Notes under the pieces: generated by a model | Databases searched by the model: none | Told to the model about the DNA's origin: nothing | Seen by the model: the letters and a program-made list of their open reading frames with translations, nothing else | Made by a program: the position numbers and the translations under genes | Shown here: one piece after another, positions 6,007 to 9,509 of the stretch | Position numbering within the stretch: the first letter of the stretch is position 1 | How the letters are laid out: each line of letters opens with the position of its first letter | DNA from: Dermatophilaceae bacterium | Lineage (GTDB): Bacteria > Actinomycetota > Actinomycetes > Actinomycetales > Dermatophilaceae | Length of the DNA: 9,509 bases | NCBI GenBank assembly: GCA_013361975.1 | Contig: JABFXB010000363.1 | Span: 1 to 9,509 of the forward strand | Direction: 5' to 3'

Positions 6007-6302
6007 GCATCCACACCAAGGACCCCCGCGACATCCTGATCGCGCCGGTCGTCTCCGAGAAGTCGTACGGGCTGCTCGACGAGGGCAAGTACACCTTCAT
6101 CGTCGACCCGCGTGCGAACAAGACGGAGATCAAGATCGCCATCGAGCAGATCTTCAACGTCAAGGTCGACAAGGTCCACACCCTGAACCGCCAGGGCAAG
6201 ACCCGTCGCACCCGTTTCGGCCTCGGCAAGCGCAAGGACACCAAGCGTGCGATCGTCTCCCTCCGCGAGGGCTCGATCGACATCTTCGGTGCGGGCGCCT
6301 GA
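6003..6302 (+). CDS. rplW: 50S ribosomal protein L23
   Basis: L23 surrounds the exit of the nascent-peptide tunnel and is the docking site for trigger factor and signal recognition particle. The 99-residue product reads (GTG)SIHTKDPRDILIAPVVSEKSYGLLDEGKYTF. Glu19 in VVSEKS corresponds to the trigger-factor-contacting Glu18 of E. coli L23. ANKTEIKIAIEQIFNVKVDKVHTLN and GKRKDTKRAIVSL are the conserved core. The gene starts at GTG, overlapping the rplD stop by four bases (GTGA) behind a perfect AAGGAGG at optimal distance. No ATG start is available that keeps the N-terminus. Confidence 0.97.
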   Translation: MSIHTKDPRDILIAPVVSEKSYGLLDEGKYTFIVDPRANKTEIKIAIEQIFNVKVDKVHTLNRQGKTRRTRFGLGKRKDTKRAIVSLREGSIDIFGAGA

Positions 6303-6332
6303 GATCTGACGAAGAACAAGGACTGAAACCAC

Positions 6333-7169
6333 ATGGGTATCCGTAAGTACAAGCCGACCACGCCGGGCCGTCGCGGCTCGTCGGTCGCCGACTTCGTCGA
6401 GATCACGCGTTCCACCCCGGAGAAGTCGCTGGTCCGCCCCCTGTCGAAGACGGGTGGCCGCAACAACGCCGGCCGCATCACGACGCGTCACATCGGTGGC
6501 GGTCACAAGCGCGCCTACCGCGTCATCGACTTCCGTCGCCACGACAAGGACGGCGTGCCGGCCAAGGTCGCTCACATCGAGTACGACCCCAACCGCACCG
6601 CGCGCATCGCGCTCGTCCAGTACGCCGACGGCGAGAAGCGCTACATCCTGGCGCCGAACCGCCTCAAGCAGGGCGACCCGATCGAGAACGGCCCCGCGGC
6701 CGACATCAAGCCGGGCAACAGCCTCCCGCTGCGCAACATCCCGGTCGGTACGGTCGTCCACGCGATCGAGCTCAAGCCGGGTGGCGGCGCCAAGATCGCC
6801 CGCTCCGCGGGTGCTCGCGTGCAGCTCGTCGCCAAGGACGGCCCCTACGCCCAGCTGCGTATGCCGTCCGGCGAGATCCGCAACGTCGACGCGCGCTGCC
6901 GCGCGACCGTCGGCGAGGTCGGCAACGCCGAGCAGAGCAACATCAACTGGGGCAAGGCCGGCCGCATGCGCTGGAAGGGCAAGCGCCCGACCGTCCGTGG
7001 TGTCGCGATGAACCCGGTCGACCACCCGCACGGTGGTGGTGAGGGCAAGACGTCCGGTGGACGTCACCCGGTCAGCCCCTGGGGCCAGGCCGAGGGCCGC
7101 ACCCGCAAGGGACACAAGGAAAGCGACAAGCTCATCGTGCGTCGCCGTCGTACTGGCAAGAAGCGCTGA
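6333..7169 (+). CDS. rplB: 50S ribosomal protein L2
   Basis: L2 is one of the largest 50S proteins, needed for subunit association and peptidyl transferase activity. The 278-residue product has the canonical start MGIRKYKPTTPGRRGSSV. The oligonucleotide-binding-fold core includes GGRNNAGRITTRHIGGGHKRAYR. The near-invariant MNPVDHPHGGGEGK begins at residue 226, with His231 corresponding to functionally important His229 of E. coli L2. The basic C-terminus RRRRTGKKR is also typical. AAGGA at 6318-6322 is 10 bases from the ATG. The 30-bp gap after rplW is the longest inside this part of the operon. Confidence 0.98.
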   Translation: MGIRKYKPTTPGRRGSSVADFVEITRSTPEKSLVRPLSKTGGRNNAGRITTRHIGGGHKRAYRVIDFRRHDKDGVPAKVAHIEYDPNRTARIALVQYADGEKRYILAPNRLKQGDPIENGPAADIKPGNSLPLRNIPVGTVVHAIELKPGGGAKIARSAGARVQLVAKDGPYAQLRMPSGEIRNVDARCRATVGEVGNAEQSNINWGKAGRMRWKGKRPTVRGVAMNPVDHPHGGGEGKTSGGRHPVSPWGQAEGRTRKGHKESDKLIVRRRRTGKKR

Positions 7170-7184
7170 TAAGGAGCCTTTGGA

Positions 7185-7466
7185 ATGCCTCGTAGCCTGA
7201 AGAAGGGCCCCTTCATCGACGACCACCTTCAGAAGAAGGTGGACGCCCAGAACGAAGCGGGCACCAAGACCGTCATCAAGACCTGGTCGCGCCGTTCGGT
7301 CATCAGCCCGGACATGCTCGGTCACACCTTCGCCGTCCACGACGGCCGCAAGCACGTCCCGGTGTTCGTCACCGAGTCGATGGTCGGCCACAAGCTCGGC
7401 GAGTTCGCGCCGACCCGCACGTTCAAGGGTCACGTGAAGGACGACAAGAAGGGTCGTCGTCGCTGA
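7185..7466 (+). CDS. rpsS: 30S ribosomal protein S19
   Basis: S19 lies in the 30S head near the decoding A site and contacts S13. The 93-residue product MPRSLKKGPFIDDHLQKKV...IKTWSRRSVISPDMLGHTFAVHDGRKHVPVFV...GHKLGEFAPTRTFKGH matches the whole family consensus at normal length. AAGGAG at 7171-7176 is 8 bases from the ATG, an excellent site. The TGA stop overlaps an ATG at 7466, an alternative rplV start. Confidence 0.98.
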   Translation: MPRSLKKGPFIDDHLQKKVDAQNEAGTKTVIKTWSRRSVISPDMLGHTFAVHDGRKHVPVFVTESMVGHKLGEFAPTRTFKGHVKDDKKGRRR

Positions 7467-7492
7467 TGGCCACCGAATCCAAGGAAGAAGTC

Positions 7493-7876
7493 ATGGAAGC
7501 CAAGGCCTCGGCGCGGCACGTCCGTGTCAGCCCGCAGAAGGCTCGCCGTGTCGTGGACCTGATCCGCGGCAAGGCGGCCACCGACGCCGTCACCACGCTG
7601 ACGTTCGCCCCGCAGTCGGCCTCCGACCCGGTCAAGAAGGTGCTCGAGAGCGCCATCGCCAACGCCCGCGTCAAGGCCGACCGCGAGTCGGTCGCCTTCG
7701 ACGAGCGCAACCTGGTCATCTCGGCCGCGTTCGTCGACGAGGGCCCGACGATGAAGCGTTTCCGTCCGCGTGCCCAGGGCCGCGCCGGTCGCATCAACAA
7801 GCGCACGAGCCACATCACCGTGGTCGTCACGCAGCCGGAGGCTGCAAACACCAACCGCGTGAAGGGAGCCCGCTGA
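7493..7876 (+). CDS. rplV: 50S ribosomal protein L22
   Basis: L22 binds 23S rRNA and extends a beta-hairpin into the exit tunnel beside L4, where erythromycin-resistance mutations arise. The product contains MEAKASARHVRVSPQKARRVVDLIRGK and the hairpin/C-terminal GPTMKRFRPRAQGRAGRINKRTSHITVVV. ATG 7493 (127 residues) is preferred. It matches the usual family start, AAGGA 7481-7485 lies 7 bases upstream, and the nine codons before it include GAA three times, whereas neighbouring genes use GAG almost exclusively. The alternative ATG 7466 (136 residues, MATESKEEV extension) overlaps the rpsS stop. The stop TGA shares its A with the rpsC ATG. Confidence 0.95.
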   Translation: MEAKASARHVRVSPQKARRVVDLIRGKAATDAVTTLTFAPQSASDPVKKVLESAIANARVKADRESVAFDERNLVISAAFVDEGPTMKRFRPRAQGRAGRINKRTSHITVVVTQPEAANTNRVKGAR

Positions 7877-8700
7877 TGGGTCAGAAGGTCAACCCCCACG
7901 GCTTCCGTCTCGGCATCACGACGGACCACAAGAGCCGCTGGTTCGCCGACTCGACGAAGTCGGGTCAGCGCTACCGCGACTACGTCAAGGAAGATGTCGC
8001 CATCCGTCGCCTGATGGAGAAGGGCATGGAGCGTGCCGGCATCGCCTCGGTCGAGATCGAGCGCACCCGTGACCGCGTCCGCGTCGACATCCACACGGCC
8101 CGCCCGGGCATCGTCATCGGCCGCCGCGGCGCCGAGGCCGACCGCATCCGCGGCGAGCTCGAGAAGCTCACGGGCAAGCAGGTCCAGCTGAACATCCTCG
8201 AGGTCAAGAACCCCGAGATCGTCTCCCAGCTGGTCGCCCAGGGCATCGCCGAGCAGCTGTCGGCCCGTGTCGCCTTCCGTCGCGCCATGCGCAAGGGCAT
8301 GCAGTCCGCCCAGCGCGCCGGCGCCAAGGGCATCCGCGTGCAGGTCTCGGGCCGCCTCAACGGCGCCGAGATGAGCCGCACCGAGTTCTACCGCGAGGGT
8401 CGCGTCCCGCTGCACACGCTGCGCGCGCAGATCGACTACGGCTTCTACGAGGCCCGCACGACCTTCGGCCGCATCGGCGTCAAGGTCTGGATCTACAAGG
8501 GCGACATGACGGCGAAGGAGCTCGCGGCCCAGCAGGCCGCCGCCCCGCGCCCGTCGCGTGGCCCGCGTCGTGACGGCGGCGACCGCCCGAACCGCGCCCG
8601 TCGTGGTGACCGCAACGAGACCGCCGCTGCTCCGGCAGTGAACGAGACCGCTGCTGCCGAGGCCCCCGCCGCGGCGAGCACCGAGAATGAGCAGGCCTGA
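7876..8700 (+). CDS. rpsC: 30S ribosomal protein S3 with extended C-terminal tail
   Basis: S3 lines the mRNA entry tunnel of the 30S subunit and has helicase-type activity with S4 and S5. The 274-residue product begins MGQKVNPHGFRLGIT. It has a KH domain whose GxxG loop is GRRG at 82-85 in IVIGRRGAEADRIRGELE, and then the conserved C-terminal domain with RRAMRKGMQSAQRAGAKGIRVQVSGRL and the stretch TFGRIGVKVWIYKGD. After about residue 215 the sequence becomes a low-complexity tail rich in Pro/Arg, then Ala/Glu/Asn, with NETAAA occurring twice. Such tails are common in actinobacterial S3 and vary between species. GGGAG at 7864-7868 is 7 bases from the ATG, which overlaps the rplV stop by one base. 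Confidence 0.98.
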   Translation: MGQKVNPHGFRLGITTDHKSRWFADSTKSGQRYRDYVKEDVAIRRLMEKGMERAGIASVEIERTRDRVRVDIHTARPGIVIGRRGAEADRIRGELEKLTGKQVQLNILEVKNPEIVSQLVAQGIAEQLSARVAFRRAMRKGMQSAQRAGAKGIRVQVSGRLNGAEMSRTEFYREGRVPLHTLRAQIDYGFYEARTTFGRIGVKVWIYKGDMTAKELAAQQAAAPRPSRGPRRDGGDRPNRARRGDRNETAAAPAVNETAAAEAPAAASTENEQA

Positions 8701-8703
8701 CCC

Positions 8704-9123
8704 ATGTTGATTCCCCGTCGAGTCAAGCACCGCAAGCAGCACCACCCGAACCGCCATGGCGCGGCCAAGGGTGGCACGACGATCGCCTTCGGCGACTACG
8801 GCATCCAGGCCCTCGAGCCCGCCTACGTCACCAACCGGCAGATCGAGTCCGCTCGTATCGCGATGACCCGTTACATGAAGCGTGGCGGAAAGGTGTGGAT
8901 CAACATCTACCCCGACCGTCCGCTCACCAAGAAGCCCGCCGAGACCCGCATGGGTTCCGGTAAGGGTTCGCCGGAGTGGTGGATCGCCAACGTCAAGCCG
9001 GGCCGCGTCATGTTCGAGATCTCGGGCGTGACCGAGCCGGTGGCGCGCGAGGCCATGCGTCTCGCGATGCACAAGCTCCCCATGAAGTGCCGCTTCGTTC
9101 AGCGTGAGGGTGGTGACATCTGA
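8704..9123 (+). CDS. rplP: 50S ribosomal protein L16
   Basis: L16 helps build the A-site region of the 50S subunit and is required late in assembly. The 139-residue product MLIPRRVKHRKQHHPNRHGAAKGG...FGDYGIQALEPAYVTNRQIESARIAMTRYMKRGGKVWINIYPDRPLTKKPAETRMGSGKGSPEWWIANVKPGRVMFEI is a full-length, typical family member. Arg82 in ETRMGSGKG occupies the region of the E. coli Arg81 that is hydroxylated by a specific oxygenase. The presence of that enzyme here is unknown. It starts three bases after the rpsC stop and ends in TGATG, sharing one base with rpmC. Confidence 0.98.
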   Translation: MLIPRRVKHRKQHHPNRHGAAKGGTTIAFGDYGIQALEPAYVTNRQIESARIAMTRYMKRGGKVWINIYPDRPLTKKPAETRMGSGKGSPEWWIANVKPGRVMFEISGVTEPVAREAMRLAMHKLPMKCRFVQREGGDI

Positions 9124-9497
9124 TGGCAGTCGGAACCAAGGACCTGGCTCCCGAGCAGCTGCGTGGTCTCGACGACACCAAGCTGGCGGACGAGCTGAAG
9201 AAGGCCAAGGAAGAGCTGTTCAACCTGCGTTTCCAGTCGGCCACCGGTCAGCTGGACAACCACGGTCGTCTGCGCGCCGTCAAGAAGGACATCGCACGGA
9301 TCTACACCGAGATGCGTGAGCGCGAGCTCGGCATCGGCTCGGCCCCCGCCGCCCCCAAGGCGGATGAGAAGGCGGACAAGGCCGACAAGGCCGAGAAGAA
9401 GGCCGCCAAGGCCGATAAGGCTGACAAGGCCGAGAAGGCTGACAAGGCCGAGAAGAAGGCCAAGAAGGCTGACAAGGCGCAGGAGGCTGACGCATGA
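9123..9497 (+). CDS. rpmC: 50S ribosomal protein L29 with long Lys-Ala-Asp/Glu repeat tail
   Basis: L29 sits beside L23 at the tunnel exit of the 50S subunit. The core, residues 1-70, is standard: LAPEQLRGLDDTKLADELKKAKEELFNLRFQSATGQLDNHGRLRAVKKDIARIYTEMRERE, the two-helix coiled-coil protein. Residues 79-124 are an added tail built from KAD and KAE units, with KK insertions, ending KAQEADA. This takes the protein to 124 residues, against about 60-80 for most bacterial L29. The tail is highly charged and probably helical or disordered. The start ATG 9123 overlaps the rplP stop by one base behind GGTGGTGA (9109-9116). The final codons carry AGGAGG, the ribosome-binding site for rpsQ. Core identification is firm; tail function is unknown. 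Confidence 0.96.
   Translation: MAVGTKDLAPEQLRGLDDTKLADELKKAKEELFNLRFQSATGQLDNHGRLRAVKKDIARIYTEMRERELGIGSAPAAPKADEKADKADKAEKKAAKADKADKAEKADKAEKKAKKADKAQEADA
9357..9487 (+). repeat. Imperfect 9-base coding repeat (AAGGCYGAS) in rpmC
   Basis: The L29 tail is encoded by tandem three-codon units of the form AAG-GCN-GAC/GAG, interrupted by extra AAG or GCC codons. Alanine is written as GCC, GCT or GCG and aspartate as GAC or GAT, so units have diverged at silent positions and the array is not a very recent slippage product. Read in frame, it keeps the tail K-A-(D/E). Confidence 0.8.
9481..9486 (+). promoter_or_regulatory. Shine-Dalgarno for rpsQ inside the rpmC tail
   Basis: AGGAGG lies 7 bases before the ATG at 9494. 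It is formed by the codons for Gln-Glu-Ala in the L29 tail. Confidence 0.75.
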
Positions 9498-9509
9498 GCG
9501 AGCAGGAGA
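9494..9509 (+). CDS. rpsQ: 30S ribosomal protein S17, first codons (3' truncated by window)
   Basis: Only ATG and four further codons (MSEQE) are present. The call rests on position: rpsQ follows rpmC in the bacterial S10 operon. The ATG overlaps the rpmC stop as ATGA and is preceded by a perfect AGGAGG at 7 bases. The residues themselves are too few to identify the product. Confidence 0.75.

Noticed and set aside
5634..7433. 599-codon open frame on the minus strand opposite rplD-rpsS
   Set aside because: It is a shadow of high-GC codon bias: the plus strand carries unmistakable ribosomal proteins throughout, and the antisense product is low-complexity with no known motif.
7423..9072. 549-codon open frame on the minus strand opposite rplV-rplP
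   Set aside because: Same cause: third-position G/C in the plus-strand genes removes stop codons from the antisense frame. It has no domain and no initiation context.

Overview
This window comes from a very GC-rich chromosome, almost certainly an actinobacterium. The evidence is near-total G/C at third codon positions, a coenzyme-F420-type luciferase-family oxidoreductase, a TANNNT-type -10 box placed directly before a start codon, and the actinobacterial order of the str and S10 ribosomal clusters. The protein sequences and the lysine/alanine tails suggest the Intrasporangiaceae/Dermatophilaceae group (relatives of Janibacter, Knoellia, Tetrasphaera). That family-level placement is inference.

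Layout: (1) 1-130 is the 3' end of tuf (EF-Tu), the last gene of the str operon, followed by a strong hairpin terminator at 175-204. (2) 236-2057 holds two minus-strand genes, a class I SAM-dependent methyltransferase and, upstream of it, an LLM-class flavin/F420-dependent oxidoreductase. They probably form one operon converging on tuf. (3) Divergent from these, 2245-3549 is an M18 aspartyl aminopeptidase-type metallopeptidase, then a small DCC-family thiol-disulfide oxidoreductase at 3628-4041. (4) 4042-4398 is non-coding and holds the S10 operon promoter and a structured mRNA leader of about 250 nt. (5) 4399-9509 is the S10 operon: rpsJ, rplC, rplD, rplW, rplB, rpsS, rplV, rpsC, rplP, rpmC and the first codons of rpsQ. 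Most junctions are 1-4 nt overlaps or very short gaps, as expected for translationally coupled ribosomal genes.

The S10 operon supplies core 30S and 50S proteins (S10, L3, L4, L23, L2, S19, L22, S3, L16, L29, S17). The four genes between tuf and rpsJ are accessory metabolic or redox genes with no visible link to translation.

I see no mobile element, CRISPR array, defence system or tRNA gene, and no clearly new system. The points most worth a second look are the rpsJ leader, which can fold in mutually exclusive ways through a duplicated 9-mer; the long Lys-Ala-Asp repeat tail on L29 with a short echo on L4, each ending in the ribosome-binding site of the next gene; and a GTATGCC word that accounts for five of the eleven TAT/ATA sites in the window.
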